DNA from: Thermococcus sp. 21S9
Lineage (GTDB): Archaea > Methanobacteriota_B > Thermococci > Thermococcales > Thermococcaceae
NCBI RefSeq assembly: GCF_012027635.1
Contig: NZ_SNUS01000001.1
Coordinates: 1,302,001 to 1,366,000 of the forward strand
Direction: 5' to 3'
DNA: 64,000 nt
Shown: in pieces, positions 41,031 to 61,280 of the stretch
Layout of the letters: each line of letters opens with the position of its first letter
Position numbering within the stretch: the first letter of the stretch is position 1
Translations under genes and position numbers: made by a program
The notes under the pieces: generated by a model
What the model was told of the DNA's origin: nothing
What the model saw: the letters and a program-made list of their open reading frames with translations, nothing else
Databases searched by the model: none

Positions 41031-44000
41031 ATGAGCAGAGGAGTTACGGTTAACGAGCCCACTCTAACTCCGGACGAGCTCTGGCTCGTTATGGAATCCT
41101 ACTGGAAGGAAAAGGGTCTTGTGAGACAGCACCTCGATTCTTACAACGCCTTCATCGACCACGGCCTTCAGCAGGTTGTCAACGAGTTCGGTGGCGTTAA
41201 GCCAGACATCCCCGGCCTTGAGGTCAAGTTCGGAAGGATTAGGCTCGGCGAGCCCGAGTTTCAGGAGGCCCAGGGACAGAGAAGACCGCTCTACCCGATG
41301 GACGCGAGAATAAGGAACCTCACCTATTCCGCTCCGCTCTACCTTGAGATGATTCCCGTCGTCAACGGCATCGAGCAGGAGCCTGTGGAGGTTCGCATCG
41401 GTGAGCTACCGATAATGCTCAAGTCCAAGGCCTGCCGTCTCTACGGTCTCAGCGATGAGGAACTCATAAAGCTCGGCGAGGACCCGAGGGACCCGGGAGG
41501 ATACTTCATCATAAACGGTTCCGAGAGGGTTATCGTTTCTATCGAAGACCTCGCCCCGAACAAGACCCTCGTCGAGAGGGATGAGAGACAGAACCGCGTT
41601 ATAGCGAAGGTCTTCTCCTACAGGCACGGTTACAGGGCTCTGATAACCGTCGAGAGGAAGAAAGACGGAATCCTCTACGTTTCTATCCCGAACGTTCCCA
41701 AGCCGGTCAAGTTCGTCTACGTGATGAGAGCCCTCGGTCTCCTCAGCGATAAGGAGATAGTTGAAGCTGTCAGCGACGACCCGAGGATTCAGCAGATTCT
41801 CTTCGACAACCTTGAGGATGCCAGCGACGTTAGGACCCAGGAAGAAGCTCTGGACCTCATAGGAAGGCTCTCGCTTCCGGGTCAGCCCAAGGAGTACAGG
41901 CTCAAGAGGGCCGAGCACATCATAGACAACAACCTCCTCCCGCACATGGGCGTCGAGCCCGAGAGGAGGAGGGCCAAGGCTTACTACCTCGGCATGATGG
42001 CCCTCAAGGTTCTCGAGCTTTCCCTCGGCCTGCGCGGTGAGGATGACAAGGACCACTACGCCAACAAGAGGCTCAAGCTCGCCGGAGACCTCCTTAAGGA
42101 CCTCTTCAGAATCGCCTTCGGCCAGCTCGTCAAGGACATGCAGTATCAGATGACCAAGACCTACCAGAGGAAGGGCGAGCGCTACACCTTCGAGAACGTT
42201 CAGAGGTTTGTGAGAAACTCGATAAGGCCCGACGTTCTCAGCGAGAGGATTGAGCACGCCCTCGCTACCGGTGCGTGGCCCGGTGGAAGAACCGGTGTCA
42301 GCCAGCTCCTTGACAGAACCAACTACATCTCGACCCTCTCGCACCTCAGGCGCGTGACTTCACCGCTCAGCAGGGACCAGCCCCACTTCGAGGCCCGTGA
42401 TTTGCACGGAACCCACTGGGGAAGAATCTGTCCGACCGAGACTCCCGAAGGTCCGAACTGTGGTCTCGTCAAGAACTTAGCTTTGATGTCTCAGATAACC
42501 ACCGGCGTTCCCGAGGAGGAGGTTCGCGAGTACCTTATGAAGCTCGGCATAGTCCCGATTGAGGAGAGAAGGCCAGCTCCGGGACTCTACCGTGTCTACC
42601 TCAACGGTGTTCTCATCGGAACCATCGAGGACGGAAAGAGCCTGGTCAACAGGATTAGAGCCGACAGGAGGAGCGGTAAGATAAGCGAGGTAATAAACGT
42701 GGCCATCTACGAGGACGAGGAGGTCAAGGAAATCTACGTCAACAGCGACGACGGTAGGGTTAGAAGACCCCTCATCATAGTTGAGAACGGCAAGCCCAAG
42801 CTCACCCGCGAGCACATCGAGGCCGTTAAGAACGGCCAGCTCACCTGGAGCGACCTCGTGAAGATGGGAGTTATTGAATACCTCGACGCCGAGGAGGAAG
42901 AGAACGCCTACGTCGCAACCTGGCCCTGGGAGGTAACTGAAGAGCACACCCACCTCGAGCTCATGCCGGCCGCGATACTCGGTATTCCCGCTTCGCTCGT
43001 TCCCTACCCGGAGCACAACGCGGCCCCGCGTAATACCTACGGCGCGGGTATGGCCAAGCAGAGCCTCGGTCTCGGCTGGGCCAACTTCAGGATTAGAGTT
43101 GACACCCGCGGTCACCTTATGCACTACCCGCAGGTTCCGCTCGTCAACTCGCGCATAATGAAGGCCGTCGGTTTCGAGGAGAGGCCAGCCGGCCAGAACT
43201 TCGTCGTTGCGGTGCTCAGCTACCACGGCTACAACATGGAGGATGCCGTAATCATCAACAAGGCCTCAATCGAGCGCGGTCTCGCTCGTTCGACCTTCTT
43301 CAGAACCTATGAGGCAGAGGAGAAGCGCTACCTTGGAGGCCAGAAGGACACCTTTGAGGTTCCCGACCCGACGATACAGGGCTACCTCGGCGAGAAATAC
43401 TACCGCCACCTCGACGAGGACGGTCTCATCTTCCCGGAGTCAAAAGTTGAGGGCAAGGACGTCCTTGTCGGAAGGACCTCACCGCCGAGGTTCCTTGAGG
43501 AGCAGAGCGGTCTCGGCGGAATGGCCCTTCAGGGAAGGAGAGAAACGAGCGTAACGGTCAGGCCGAGCGAGAGGGGTATCGTTGACAAGGTCATCGTCAC
43601 CGAGACCGGCGACGGAACCAAGCTCGTCAAGGTCACCGTCAGGGACCTGCGCATTCCGGAACTCGGTGACAAGTTCGCTTCAAGGCACGGTCAGAAGGGT
43701 GTCATAGGTTTAATCGTCCCGCAGGAGGACATGCCCTGGACCGAGAGCGGTATCGTGCCGGACCTCATAGTCAACCCGCACGGTATCCCGAGCCGTATGA
43801 CCGTCGGACAGCTCATAGAGGCCATCGGCGGAAAGGTCGCCTCGCTCAAGGGAAGGCGCGTTGACGGAACCGCTTTCATCGGTGAGCCCGAGGAGAGGCT
43901 CAGGAAGGAGCTTGAGGAGCTCGGCTTCAAGCACAGCGGAAGAGAAGTTATGTACGACGGCATAACCGGCAGGAGACTCGAGGCGGACATATTCGTTGGC

Positions 44001-44402
44001 GTCATCTACTACCAGAGGCTCCACCACATGGTTGCGGACAAGATGCACGCGCGTTCAAGGGGTCCGGTTCAGGTTCTCACCAAGCAGCCGACCGAGGGAA
44101 GGGCGAGAGAGGGCGGTCTCAGGTTCGGTGAGATGGAGCGTGACGTCCTCATCGGCCACGGCGCGGCGATGTTGCTCATCGAGCGTCTCCTTGAGGAGAG
44201 CGACAAGACGGAAGTATGGGTCTGTGAGAGCTGTGGACACCTAGCACTTGAGGACAAGCGTCGCGGTAAGGTCTACTGTCCGGTCTGTGGCGAGGAGGAG
44301 AAGATAAGCAAGGTCGAGATGAGCTACGCGTTTAAACTGCTCCTCGACGAGCTGAAGGCGATGGTGATTAGGCCTTCCCTCAAGTTGAAGGATAGGGTGT
44401 GA
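41031..44402 (+). CDS. rpoB: DNA-directed RNA polymerase subunit B
   Basis: 1123 residues, one unsplit chain as in Thermococcales. Features include [20 protein letters not shown] (about residue 460), [16 protein letters not shown] (near 730), [15 protein letters not shown] (near 880), and the C-terminal zinc site CESCGHLAL...CPVCG near residue 1060. It forms half of the active-site cleft with A'. Start ATG follows GGGGTGAG; the stop overlaps the next ATG (TGATG). Confidence 0.97.
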   Translation: MSRGVTVNEPTLTPDELWLVMESYWKEKGLVRQHLDSYNAFIDHGLQQVVNEFGGVKPDIPGLEVKFGRIRLGEPEFQEAQGQRRPLYPMDARIRNLTYSAPLYLEMIPVVNGIEQEPVEVRIGELPIMLKSKACRLYGLSDEELIKLGEDPRDPGGYFIINGSERVIVSIEDLAPNKTLVERDERQNRVIAKVFSYRHGYRALITVERKKDGILYVSIPNVPKPVKFVYVMRALGLLSDKEIVEAVSDDPRIQQILFDNLEDASDVRTQEEALDLIGRLSLPGQPKEYRLKRAEHIIDNNLLPHMGVEPERRRAKAYYLGMMALKVLELSLGLRGEDDKDHYANKRLKLAGDLLKDLFRIAFGQLVKDMQYQMTKTYQRKGERYTFENVQRFVRNSIRPDVLSERIEHALATGAWPGGRTGVSQLLDRTNYISTLSHLRRVTSPLSRDQPHFEARDLHGTHWGRICPTETPEGPNCGLVKNLALMSQITTGVPEEEVREYLMKLGIVPIEERRPAPGLYRVYLNGVLIGTIEDGKSLVNRIRADRRSGKISEVINVAIYEDEEVKEIYVNSDDGRVRRPLIIVENGKPKLTREHIEAVKNGQLTWSDLVKMGVIEYLDAEEEENAYVATWPWEVTEEHTHLELMPAAILGIPASLVPYPEHNAAPRNTYGAGMAKQSLGLGWANFRIRVDTRGHLMHYPQVPLVNSRIMKAVGFEERPAGQNFVVAVLSYHGYNMEDAVIINKASIERGLARSTFFRTYEAEEKRYLGGQKDTFEVPDPTIQGYLGEKYYRHLDEDGLIFPESKVEGKDVLVGRTSPPRFLEEQSGLGGMALQGRRETSVTVRPSERGIVDKVIVTETGDGTKLVKVTVRDLRIPELGDKFASRHGQKGVIGLIVPQEDMPWTESGIVPDLIVNPHGIPSRMTVGQLIEAIGGKVASLKGRRVDGTAFIGEPEERLRKELEELGFKHSGREVMYDGITGRRLEADIFVGVIYYQRLHHMVADKMHARSRGPVQVLTKQPTEGRAREGGLRFGEMERDVLIGHGAAMLLIERLLEESDKTEVWVCESCGHLALEDKRRGKVYCPVCGEEEKISKVEMSYAFKLLLDELKAMVIRPSLKLKDRV

Positions 44403-47125
44403 TGGCCATGCAGTCGATGAAAAAGGTCATCGGGAGTATCGAGTTCGGAATACTCTCACCCCAGGAAATCAGAAAGATGAGCGCGGCCGAGATTACCGTT
44501 CCAGATACCTACGACGATGACGGTTACCCCATTGAAGGCGGTCTGATGGACAAGAGGCTCGGTGTCATCGACCCGGGTCTTAGATGTGAGACCTGTGGGG
44601 CAAGGGCCGGCGAGTGTCCCGGCCACTTCGGCCACGTCGAGCTCGCGAGGCCGGTCATTCACGTCGGATTCGCCAAGACAATCCACCGCGTCCTTGAGAG
44701 CACCTGCCGTGAGTGTGGCAGGATAAAGCTCACCGACGAGGAGATAGAGGAGTACATGAAGAAGTTCGAGGTCGTCGGCGACAGGAAGAAGGCCAAGGAC
44801 AGGCTCATCAAGGAGATTCACAAGAAGGCCAAGGAGAGGATGGTCTGCCCGCACTGTGGAGCGCCCCAGTTCCCGATTAAGTTCGAGAGACCCACCATCT
44901 ACTGGGAGCTCAGGAAGGACGAAGAAGGTAACGAGTACAAGCACAGGATGATGCCGAGCGAGGTTCGCGACAGGCTCGAGAAGATACCCGACAAGGACCT
45001 GCCACTCCTCGGACTCCACCCCGAGAAGGCCCGCCCCGAGTGGATGGTTCTCACCGTCCTTCCGGTTCCGCCCGTTACCATGAGGCCGTCCATTACGCTC
45101 GAGAGTGGCATTCGCGCCGAGGACGACCTCACCCACAAGCTGGTCGATATTATCCGTATCAACAACAGGCTCAAGAGCAACATCGAGGCCGGTGCTCCTC
45201 AGCTTATCATCGAAGACCTCTGGGACCTCCTCCAGTACCACGTGACAACCTACATCAACAACGAGACCTCGGGCATTCCCCCAGCCAAGCACAAGAGCGG
45301 AAGGCCCCTCAAGACCCTCGCCCAGCGTTTGAAGGGTAAAGAGGGACGCTTCCGTGGAAACCTCAGCGGTAAGCGTGTCAACTTCTCGGCCCGTACGGTT
45401 ATCAGCCCCGACCCGATGATAAGCATCAACGAGGTCGGCGTTCCCTTGGCAGTTGCCATGGAGCTCACCGTTCCGGAGAAGGTAACCGAGTTCAACTTCG
45501 AGAAGCTCAAGCAGAGGGTTCTCAACGGTCCCGAGAAGTATCCAGGAGCCAACTACGTCATCGACCCAGAGGGAAGGAGAATCCGCCTCATGGAGAACAA
45601 CCTCGAGCTCATAGCCGAGAGGCTCGACATCGGCTGGACCGTTGAGAGGCACCTTGAGGACGGCGACATAGTTCTCTTCAACAGACAGCCCTCGCTCCAC
45701 AGAATGAGTATAATGGCCCACCGCGTCAGGGTCATGCCCTACAGAACCTTCCGCCTCAACCTTGCCGTCTGTCCTCCTTACAACGCCGATTTCGACGGTG
45801 ACGAGATGAACCTCCACGTGCCCCAGACTGAGGAGGCCCAGGCCGAGGCGAAGATACTCATGGAGGTCCAGAACCACATAATCTCGCCAAGGTACGGAGG
45901 TCCGCTCATCGCTGGAATCCAGGACCACATCTCCGGTGGCTACCTGCTCACGCGCGAGGGGGCCTACTTCACCCGCTCAGAGGTCGAGCTCATGCTCATG
46001 TTCGCAGGTGTGGACGTTGAGGAGCTCCCCGAACCCGACAAGGTCGAGAACGGCGTTGAGCTCTGGAGCGGAAAGACGATATTCTCGCTCCTCCTTCCAG
46101 ACGACCTGACCATCTGGTACCGCAACAAGCTCTGTGACGAGCCCGAGCGCTGTGAGGCCCTTGAGAAGCTCATAGAGGAGAAGCTCGTTCCAGACCCGGA
46201 GGAGGTCAGAAAGCTGGCCTACGACGGCTTCGTCTACATTCAGAACGGAAAGCTCCTCAGCGGTGCGATAGACAAGAAGGCCTACGGTAGGGAGGATGGA
46301 AAGCTCCTCGACCTCATAGTGAGGGAGTACGGCGTCGAGAGGGCCAGGCAGTTCCTCGACCAGGTTACCAAGCTGACGATATGGGTCATCACCCACAAGG
46401 GCTTCACCACAGCCATAGACGACGAGGACCTCCCGCAGGAGGCCCTGGACAGGATTAGAGAAATCATTCGCGAGGCTGAGGAGAGGGTTAACAGGCTCAT
46501 CGAGGCTTATAAGCGCGGTGAGCTCGAACCGCTCCCGGGCAAGACCCTTGAGGAGACCCTTGAGAGCAAGATAATGGCCGTCCTTGCCGAGGCGCGTGAC
46601 AACGCCGGTAAGGTCGCCGAACGCTACCTCGGTATGAGCAACCACGCGGTCATAATGGCCAAGACCGGAGCGAGGGGTAAGATACTCAACATCACCCAGA
46701 TGGCGGCGATGCTCGGTCAGCAATCAATCCGTGGAAAGCGTCTCTACCGTGGCTACCGCGGAAGGGTTCTCACCCACTTCAAGCCAGGCGACCTGGGAGC
46801 CAGGGCCAAGGGATTCGTCATCAACTCCTACAAGAGCGGTCTCACGCCACAGGAGTACTTCTTCCACGCAATGGGTGGACGTGAGGGACTGGTTGACACG
46901 GCCGTCAGGACGGCGCAGAGCGGTTACATGCAGAGGAGATTAATCAACGCCCTCCAGGACCTCAAGGTCGACTACGACGGAACGGTAAGAGACCCGACCG
47001 GAATCATCGTCCAGTTCCGCTATGGAGAGGACGGCGTTGACCCGATGAAGAGCTGGGGAGGCAAGACCGTTGACGTTGACAGGGTTATAATCAGGACCCT
47101 GTTGAAGACCCGTGCCAAGGGGTGA
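44402..47125 (+). CDS. rpoA1: DNA-directed RNA polymerase subunit A'
   Basis: About 907 residues from ATG 44402; in-frame ATGs at 44408 and 44417 are also possible. The active-site Mg2+ motif [10 protein letters not shown] is at about residues 460-470. The N-terminal zinc sites are [17 protein letters not shown] and CRECGR...CPHCG. It corresponds to the N-terminal two-thirds of eukaryotic Rpb1, the remaining third being subunit A'' encoded next. Shares the TGATG overlap with rpoB. Confidence 0.97.
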   Translation: MAMQSMKKVIGSIEFGILSPQEIRKMSAAEITVPDTYDDDGYPIEGGLMDKRLGVIDPGLRCETCGARAGECPGHFGHVELARPVIHVGFAKTIHRVLESTCRECGRIKLTDEEIEEYMKKFEVVGDRKKAKDRLIKEIHKKAKERMVCPHCGAPQFPIKFERPTIYWELRKDEEGNEYKHRMMPSEVRDRLEKIPDKDLPLLGLHPEKARPEWMVLTVLPVPPVTMRPSITLESGIRAEDDLTHKLVDIIRINNRLKSNIEAGAPQLIIEDLWDLLQYHVTTYINNETSGIPPAKHKSGRPLKTLAQRLKGKEGRFRGNLSGKRVNFSARTVISPDPMISINEVGVPLAVAMELTVPEKVTEFNFEKLKQRVLNGPEKYPGANYVIDPEGRRIRLMENNLELIAERLDIGWTVERHLEDGDIVLFNRQPSLHRMSIMAHRVRVMPYRTFRLNLAVCPPYNADFDGDEMNLHVPQTEEAQAEAKILMEVQNHIISPRYGGPLIAGIQDHISGGYLLTREGAYFTRSEVELMLMFAGVDVEELPEPDKVENGVELWSGKTIFSLLLPDDLTIWYRNKLCDEPERCEALEKLIEEKLVPDPEEVRKLAYDGFVYIQNGKLLSGAIDKKAYGREDGKLLDLIVREYGVERARQFLDQVTKLTIWVITHKGFTTAIDDEDLPQEALDRIREIIREAEERVNRLIEAYKRGELEPLPGKTLEETLESKIMAVLAEARDNAGKVAERYLGMSNHAVIMAKTGARGKILNITQMAAMLGQQSIRGKRLYRGYRGRVLTHFKPGDLGARAKGFVINSYKSGLTPQEYFFHAMGGREGLVDTAVRTAQSGYMQRRLINALQDLKVDYDGTVRDPTGIIVQFRYGEDGVDPMKSWGGKTVDVDRVIIRTLLKTRAKG

Positions 47126-47130
47126 TGCTC

Positions 47131-48306
47131 ATGGTTTCCGAGAGAACTATAAAGAACCTCGTCGAGAAGGCCGACCTTCCGAAGAGCGTTAAGGACGAGC
47201 TCTACCAGAAGCTCCTGAAGTACAACGAGAAGTACGACCTCAAGAAGGCCGAGGTTGAGGCTATCATAGAGGAGACCGTTAAGGAATACCAGAGGGCGCT
47301 CGTTGAGCCAGGGGAGGCGATAGGAACCGTCGCGGCGCAGTCCATAGGTGAGCCCTCGACCCAGATGACCCTCAACACCTTCCACTACGCTGGTGTTGCC
47401 GAAATCAACGTCACCCTCGGTCTGCCGAGGATTATCGAGATTGTCGACGCCAGAAAGAACCCTTCAACGCCGATAATGACAGTCTACCTCGACGAGAAGC
47501 ACCGCTATGACCGCGAGAAGGCCCTTGAAGTTGCGAGAAAGATTGAGGGAACGAGCCTTGAGAACCTCGCGAGGGAAGAAACCATAGACATACTCAACTT
47601 CGAGTTCATAGTTGAGATTGACCCTGAGAGGCTCGAGAAGGCCGGTCTTGACATGGAGCGCGTCAAGAGAAAGCTTGAGAGCTCATTCAAGAGCGCCGAG
47701 TTCGAAGTTGAGGGATACACGCTCATTGTGAGGCCCAAGAAGATAAAGAAGCTCTCAGACCTGAGAAGGCTTGCCGAAAAGGTTAAAAAGCACCGCCTTA
47801 AGGGTCTCTCGGGCGTCGGAAAGACCATCATAAGGAAGGAAGGCGACGAGTACGTGATATACACCGAGGGCTCGAACTTCAAGCAGGTCCTCAAGGTTCC
47901 GGGCGTTGACCCGACCAGGACGAGGACCAACAACATCCACGAGATTGCACAGGTGCTCGGAATTGAGGCAGCTCGCAACGCAATCATCGAGGAAATCGTC
48001 AACACGATGCGCGAGCAGGGTCTTGAGGTTGACGTCAGGCACATCATGCTTGTCGCCGACATGATGACCCTCGACGGCGTCATCCTGCCTATAGGCAGGC
48101 ACGGTGTCGTCGGGGAGAAGGCGAGCGTCTTAGCAAGGGCGGCCTTCGAGATTACGACCCAGCACCTGTTCGAGGCCGCCGAGAGGGGAGAGACAGACCC
48201 GCTCAACGGTGTCGTTGAGAACGTCCTCATCGGCCAGCCCGTGCCCGTCGGTACGGGAATCGTCAAGCTGGCAATGAATCTCCCCCTGAGACCGAAAAGG
48301 GAGTAG
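47131..48306 (+). CDS. rpoA2: DNA-directed RNA polymerase subunit A''
   Basis: About 391 residues, the C-terminal third of the Rpb1-equivalent. The trigger loop region is [20 protein letters not shown] at about residues 58-77, followed by [11 protein letters not shown]. No inteins are seen. The ATG at 47131 follows GGTGATGCTC; the frame can be opened nine bases earlier, overlapping rpoA1, but that lacks a binding site. Confidence 0.96.
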   Translation: MVSERTIKNLVEKADLPKSVKDELYQKLLKYNEKYDLKKAEVEAIIEETVKEYQRALVEPGEAIGTVAAQSIGEPSTQMTLNTFHYAGVAEINVTLGLPRIIEIVDARKNPSTPIMTVYLDEKHRYDREKALEVARKIEGTSLENLAREETIDILNFEFIVEIDPERLEKAGLDMERVKRKLESSFKSAEFEVEGYTLIVRPKKIKKLSDLRRLAEKVKKHRLKGLSGVGKTIIRKEGDEYVIYTEGSNFKQVLKVPGVDPTRTRTNNIHEIAQVLGIEAARNAIIEEIVNTMREQGLEVDVRHIMLVADMMTLDGVILPIGRHGVVGEKASVLARAAFEITTQHLFEAAERGETDPLNGVVENVLIGQPVPVGTGIVKLAMNLPLRPKRE

Positions 48307-48319
48307 GGAGGTGTAGTTA

Positions 48320-49065
<746 letters not shown>

Positions 49066-49075
49066 GGTGATGTTC

Positions 49076-49519
49076 ATGCCCGGAAAGAAGGCTCCGTATG
49101 GTGAATTTGCCGGTAGAAAGCTCAAGCTCAAGAGGAAGAAGTTCCGCTGGAGCGACATCCGCTACAAGAGGAGAGTTCTCCGCCTCAAGGAGAAGAGCGA
49201 CCCGCTCGAAGGAGCTCCGCAGGCCAGGGGAATAGTTCTTGAGAAAATAGCCGTCGAGGCCAAGCAGCCGAACTCGGGAATGCGTAAGGCAGTTCGTGTT
49301 CAGCTCATCAAGAACGGTAAGGTCGTCACCGCCTTCACTCCCGGTGACGGTGCCATAAACCACATCGACGAGCACGACGAGGTCATCATCGAGGGAATCG
49401 GCGGTCCTAAGGGCGGTTCGATGGGTGATATCCCTGGAATCCGCTACAAGGTCGTCAAGGTCAACAGGGTCTCACTGAAGGAGCTCGTCAAGGGAAGGAA
49501 GGAGAAGCCGAGGAGGTGA
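49076..49519 (+). CDS. rps12: 30S ribosomal protein S12
   Basis: About 147 residues. The invariant [20 protein letters not shown] stretch, which lies close to the decoding centre, is at about residues 63-82, with [14 protein letters not shown] after it. The archaeal N-terminal extension ([19 protein letters not shown]) is present. Start ATG 49076 after GAGGTGATGTTC; the overlapping longer frame from 49067 is less likely. Confidence 0.96.
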   Translation: MPGKKAPYGEFAGRKLKLKRKKFRWSDIRYKRRVLRLKEKSDPLEGAPQARGIVLEKIAVEAKQPNSGMRKAVRVQLIKNGKVVTAFTPGDGAINHIDEHDEVIIEGIGGPKGGSMGDIPGIRYKVVKVNRVSLKELVKGRKEKPRR

Positions 49520-49525
49520 AGGAGA

Positions 49526-50173
49526 ATGGCCAAGCCACTCACCGAGCGCTTTTTCATTCCGAAGGAGCTCAAGGTCTTCGGAAGGTGGAGCGTTGAGGAC
49601 GTCACCGTCAACGACCCCTCGCTCAGGCCCTACATAAACCTCGACGCGAGAATCCTCCCGCACAGCCACGGCAGGCACGCCAAGAAGCCCTTTGGCAAGG
49701 CCCAGGTTCACATCGTTGAGAGGCTCATCAACAAGGTCATGAGGAGCGGTGCTAGCCACTTCAAGGCCGGCGGTCACTTTATGAGAAGGGAACACCGCTC
49801 GATAATGAGCAAGAAGATGAAGGCCTACGAGGTCGTCAAGGAGGCCTTCATGATTATCGAGAGGAGAACCAAGCAGAACCCGATTCAGGTTCTCATAAGG
49901 GCCATCGAGAACTCTGCCCCGAGGGAGGACACTACTACTATCGCCTTCGGTGGAATCCGCTACCACATGGCCGTTGACGTTTCCCCGCTCAGGAGGCTCG
50001 ACATAGCTTTGAAGAACATCGCCCTCGGTGCGAGCATAAAGTGCTACCGCAACAAGACCACCTTCGCCCAGGCCCTGGCCGAGGAAATCATTGCCGCGGC
50101 CAACAAGGACCCGAAGAGCTTCGCCTACAGCAAGAAGGAAGAAATCGAGAGGATTGCCCAGTCCTCCCGCTGA
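49526..50173 (+). CDS. rps7: 30S ribosomal protein S7
   Basis: 215 residues, with the archaeal N-terminal extension. [71 protein letters not shown] (residue region about 92-145) are typical. It nucleates the 30S head and contacts the E site. It follows rps12 after six bases, and ends the operon; elongation factor genes that often follow in archaea are not here. T-rich sequence follows the stop. Confidence 0.96.
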   Translation: MAKPLTERFFIPKELKVFGRWSVEDVTVNDPSLRPYINLDARILPHSHGRHAKKPFGKAQVHIVERLINKVMRSGASHFKAGGHFMRREHRSIMSKKMKAYEVVKEAFMIIERRTKQNPIQVLIRAIENSAPREDTTTIAFGGIRYHMAVDVSPLRRLDIALKNIALGASIKCYRNKTTFAQALAEEIIAAANKDPKSFAYSKKEEIERIAQSSR

Positions 50174-50280
50174 GGGCTGGAGGCTTCTTTTACCCTTCCG
50201 CTTTTCTTGTCTCGTTGTTGTGAGTTTTGTGTGGAGTGGAGCTATTCAGGTTCGACTTCTTAAAGGCGTGCCATGCTTTC

Positions 50281-51399
50281 CTAAATCAAACTCTCCCCCA
50301 CCATGTTCCCCGGCTTCTCAACTCCGAAGAACTTCAGAACCGTCGGCGCTATGTCCATGAGGCTCGGCTCGTCAAGCTCCACCTTTTCGAATCCCCACAG
50401 TATCAGCGGGACCTTCATCACCGGTTCGTTCATCGAGCCGTGCATGCCCTTGACCCAGTGGCTTACCCCCTTTATCCCCTTGCACATCCTGTGTGAGCAG
50501 AACCAGTAGCCGGGCTTCGCTGAGACAATCAGTTCCCCGCTGTTCGGGCTGTTGAGGTGCTCTAAGTCCTCGCGGAAGAAGACTGCCTTAACCCCCGGCG
50601 CCTTCCTCAGGACCTCAAAGGCTTCCTCGGCCTCATTTGGGTTTCTCAGATAAACGTGAACGCCCCCGCCGGAGGAAACGCGGAGTGTCTCTATCCCATG
50701 CTTTCTGAGATAGGTTTTTAGGTTCACCCACGTGTGAACCTCCTCCTGCCCGTGGTCGGCGAAAATTATGAAGGCGTACTCGTCCTTGAGACGCTCCCAG
50801 AGGGTTCTAACTGCCGTGTCAACGGTGTGCACGGCCTTGAGCGCACCCTCACTCAACGGGCCGTGGTCATGGCTCATTCCGTCTATCGAGGCGAAGTGGA
50901 CGAGGAGCAAATCCGGTTTGCACTCCTCGTAGAGGTAGAGAGCCGAGTTTAGAACCCACACGTCTTTCCTCCAGTCACGCCCGTGCTGTCTGTACATCTT
51001 GTCGCTCGCGAAGAAGGGCGGAAAAATCCTCACGTCGGTTCCGCTGAAGGGGGGCATCGTGTAGCCGGAAACGCTCGCCGTTCTAACTCCTCTCTGGCGA
51101 AGTATATCAACGATTGTCGGTGCCTTGATGACCTTATGGGGATTGAAGGCGACCTCGTAGTCGTAGAAGTTCACCTTTCTGTCGGTTAGCCTGTCGTAGT
51201 AGCCGTTCTCAACGACGCCGTGGTCCCTCGGCCAGACCCCCGTCATCACGCTCGTGTGCACTAAATCCGTCAGCGTCGGGAAGATGGAATCCACAACGGC
51301 GAAGCTCCCGGTTTCTGCCAACTCACTCAGGAAGGGCATGTGCTTGAGGTTGTAAACGCCGTTCCCGTCGAGGCTTATCAGGGCGAGCTTTTTTCTCAT
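50281..51399 (-). CDS. Alkaline phosphatase superfamily nucleotide pyrophosphatase/phosphodiesterase
   Basis: About 372 residues. ALISLDGNGVYNLK at the start supplies the first metal-binding Asp, followed by PTLTDLVHTSVMTG with a Thr nucleophile, and later HFASIDGMSHDHG and IFADHGQEEV with the second metal-site Asp/His ligands. This arrangement belongs to the type I phosphodiesterase/nucleotide pyrophosphatase group rather than true alkaline phosphatase (Ser). No signal peptide, so it works in the cytoplasm; substrate unknown. ATG 51399 begins the first strand; upstream in-frame codons lack support. Confidence 0.82.
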   Translation of the reverse strand: MRKKLALISLDGNGVYNLKHMPFLSELAETGSFAVVDSIFPTLTDLVHTSVMTGVWPRDHGVVENGYYDRLTDRKVNFYDYEVAFNPHKVIKAPTIVDILRQRGVRTASVSGYTMPPFSGTDVRIFPPFFASDKMYRQHGRDWRKDVWVLNSALYLYEECKPDLLLVHFASIDGMSHDHGPLSEGALKAVHTVDTAVRTLWERLKDEYAFIIFADHGQEEVHTWVNLKTYLRKHGIETLRVSSGGGVHVYLRNPNEAEEAFEVLRKAPGVKAVFFREDLEHLNSPNSGELIVSAKPGYWFCSHRMCKGIKGVSHWVKGMHGSMNEPVMKVPLILWGFEKVELDEPSLMDIAPTVLKFFGVEKPGNMVGESLI

Positions 51400-51473
51400 C
51401 TCCACCACCGGTGTCAGCCTGACGTGCACTCATCATCGCTCAGTGGGATGGAGTGGTCATCATTCACCGGGCT

Positions 51474-52724
51474 TCATTGGTCAATCCTGTATAAATTCTT
51501 TCCGAGCCATTCGTCGAGCGTCTTCTGCCTCGCAAGGCTTCCCAAGATGTAACTCCTTTTGAGGTACTCCTCGAAGGGATGCTCAAGCCTCCTACGTATC
51601 GCGTCGAGGGCCTCGTTAAGTGTCTCGAAACGGCCGATTGGATTGCTTAAAGCCTTCTTCACGCCGAGGCGAATCTGCCAGACGCCGACGGGGGCGTAGT
51701 ACTCGGGCGTAACTTCCCTGAAGACAACAACCCTCGCCTGCTTTCTTCTCTCTCTGAGAGATTCGAGGACGCTCAAGTGGGCGGCGTGATAAGCGCCAGC
51801 CGTTTCTTTAACGTACTCCTTCCTCCCGCGGAAGTCCTCGTAGTCGTGAATCACGCTCGGCCTCTCGCTACCGAAGAGCGAACCCTTGAGCCAGACCTCG
51901 AGCAACTCAAAAGCGTAGCTTTCCGGCATCAGCAGAACGGCGTAGCGGTTGCCGAGGAAGCGGTAGAAGTAAACCTCGTAGTCGTTTATCTCCGGGTAGT
52001 GCAGAATCTCGCGCCTCAGGTTCTTGCCTATAGTATCTTGAACCGCTGTGATGCTCCACCGCGTCGGAACGAGCTTCCTCTCAATTCCCAGGAGGCCCGC
52101 AGAGAGGAGCCTTATGATGTAGTACTCGTCGAAGTCCCAGTTGTAGAGGCGCATTATCGCCTGTTCGGCCTTCAGCTCGTCGCTCACCACGTAGTCAGTT
52201 CTCCTGGGGATTTTCGGGTTCTCGGTCAGCTCGAAGTCGAGGAGTTCCGCTTTGGGTCCGATGGGCGGAGCGAATTCACTTGGGAGAACCTTGAGAACAG
52301 GCTTCCTCTTGAGAATTATTTCGCTGTCCACTGGTTTTACTGACATCGCCAGCTCCTGGACTTCGCTCAGAATCCTTCCGCTCTTCCTTACGTTCACATC
52401 GGCCTTCGTCTCGCCCATGACCAAAAGCGAGCGGTAGTAGAGTATGTCACGAATAGTCTTGTTCTCCCACTTCAACGGACTGTCGAGGTGGCTGGTGTTT
52501 CCTTCGAGTGGTGGAACGAGAGGACCTATTCTAACCTTTGGGTATCCGTACTCGCCGACGAATACGCTCGGCGGGGAGGAGCCGAAGAGGTGCCTCTTGT
52601 TGAGCTTCTGCTCCACAGTGCGGGCTACCCTAAAGCGCTCGAGAATCGGGCAGGTGGGCCTTCCGCAGAGGAGTTTCCGACCCTTGCAGACCGCGCAGAG
52701 CTTGGAGTTAAAGAGCTCGACCAT
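51474..52724 (-). CDS. NreA-type archaeal DNA repair protein with PIP box
   Basis: About 416 residues. An N-terminal zinc motif (LCAVCKGRKLLCGRPTCPIL, four Cys) opens the protein, and VFVGEYGYPKVRIGPLVPP and other conserved stretches follow, as in the archaeal Nre family. The C terminus ends in QKTLDEWLGKNL, an excellent PCNA-interacting (PIP) box of form QxxLxxWL. Nre proteins of Haloferax and Archaeoglobus interact with PCNA and affect DNA damage tolerance. The long upstream frame crosses the tRNA genes on the other strand and is not coding. It is divergent from tRNA-Ser. Confidence 0.85.
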   Translation of the reverse strand: MVELFNSKLCAVCKGRKLLCGRPTCPILERFRVARTVEQKLNKRHLFGSSPPSVFVGEYGYPKVRIGPLVPPLEGNTSHLDSPLKWENKTIRDILYYRSLLVMGETKADVNVRKSGRILSEVQELAMSVKPVDSEIILKRKPVLKVLPSEFAPPIGPKAELLDFELTENPKIPRRTDYVVSDELKAEQAIMRLYNWDFDEYYIIRLLSAGLLGIERKLVPTRWSITAVQDTIGKNLRREILHYPEINDYEVYFYRFLGNRYAVLLMPESYAFELLEVWLKGSLFGSERPSVIHDYEDFRGRKEYVKETAGAYHAAHLSVLESLRERRKQARVVVFREVTPEYYAPVGVWQIRLGVKKALSNPIGRFETLNEALDAIRRRLEHPFEEYLKRSYILGSLARQKTLDEWLGKNLYRIDQ

Positions 52725-52808
52725 TATGGATAACTGGCCGGGAGGATGTAAAAGCTTTGCTCCGCCAAAAAACTTAAAAACCCTCTCCCGCTCATATACC
52801 TCGGGCGT

Positions 52809-52894
52809 GCCGCGGTAGCCTAGCCTGGTAGGGCGCCGGCCTGCTAAGCCGGTGGGCGGTGCCCACCGGGGTTCAAATCCCCGCCGCGGCGCCA
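52809..52894 (+). tRNA. tRNA-Ser (anticodon GCU)
   Basis: Acceptor stem GCCGCGG pairs with CCGCGGC. The anticodon arm is CCGGC-CTGCTAA-GCCGG with anticodon GCT. A long variable arm (TGGGCGGTGCCCA) marks class II tRNA, and the T arm is GGGG-TTCAAAT-CCCC. CCA is encoded. No intron. A TATA-like ACTTAAAAA lies about 35 bases upstream. Confidence 0.95.
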
Positions 52895-52913
52895 TTAACT
52901 TCTCTGGGTCAAT

Positions 52914-56417
<3,504 letters not shown>

Positions 56418-56421
56418 GCCC

Positions 56422-57035
56422 ATGATACGGGTCAAACTGAGGGCGTGGACCGCTTCCTTCCGCTATCCCACCTTCCAATCGGGCCATCAGCCGACGCTAC
56501 CGGTTCCTTCGCCCTCAACGATTCAGGGAATCCTCTCAGCTGCTAAAGGTGAGCCGGTCTATTTGACCGAGCTTCCTTACGTCGGCTACGTCTTCAGGAG
56601 CGAGGGCAAAGGCCTCGACCTCGAGAAAATCTACGCCCTCGGAAAGGTCGAGACGGACATAATGAGGCGCGAATTCCTCTACAACGCCGAGCTTTACCTC
56701 TACCTCCCTGACGAGTGGGCGGAGCACTTCAGAAGGCCAAGGTATCAGCTCCTCCTCGGCCGTTCGAGCGACGTGGCAACTGTTGAAGAGATAAAAGAGG
56801 TTCGCCTAGAGGAAAGGGAAGCACCCGTCGGCGGGACCGTTCTTCCAGTGAGTCTCGGAGTTCCCGGCGTCGTTCACGCCCTCGTCGTCGAGTACGACTA
56901 TTCGGTAACGCCGAGGAAGGCAAGGCTCGTCAGGCCCTTCGTCGTCCTGCCGTTTCCAAAGGGCAAAGCGCCGAGGCTGAAGCTCCCCTACGACGAGGAA
57001 CTTGGGGTCGGCGTTTACCTCCACAGGTGGCGCGA

Positions 57036-57039
<4 letters not shown>
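56422..57039 (+). CDS. cas5: Cas5 (Cas5t-type) subunit
   Basis: 205 residues. The RAMP-type N-terminal strand is MIRVKLRAWTASFRYP, followed by PVPSPSTIQGILSAAKG, the conserved region of Cas5 that helps bind the crRNA 5' handle. Two Tyr-rich strands near YNAELYLYLPDEW fit Cas5t. It ends with YLHRWRE, overlapping the cas3 start (ATGA). It caps the Cascade backbone next to Cst1. Confidence 0.9.
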
Positions 57040-60969
<3,930 letters not shown>

Positions 60970-61280
60970 CGGACCACCATTGGAGTTTGAAGTCGAGGAA
61001 TTTTAACTTTTCCGATACATCACGCTCAGAACGCTCTGATTTGAGATAAAGACCATCATAATGGAGAAAACGCAAAAACTTCCTTAGATAATCACCAGGA
61101 AATCGATTTCCATGCGCCAAAAACTGGAACGTCTTGTTACCTCTTTACGACAAAATGTTTCGAATTTCCTTCGAGGTTGCGAACGTAAGGTTCGTATAGC
61201 CCGAATTTCCGCAAGCCCTGCTTAAACCCGGCCATTTTTCGTGGTAAGTGATTTCACCCAGCCTTTCAGGGAATCGCGTA

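Noticed and set aside
44456-45928. 490-codon minus-strand open frame opposite rpoA1
   Set aside because: A long antisense frame caused by the GC-biased third codon positions of rpoA1; the sense frame is RNA polymerase A' beyond doubt.
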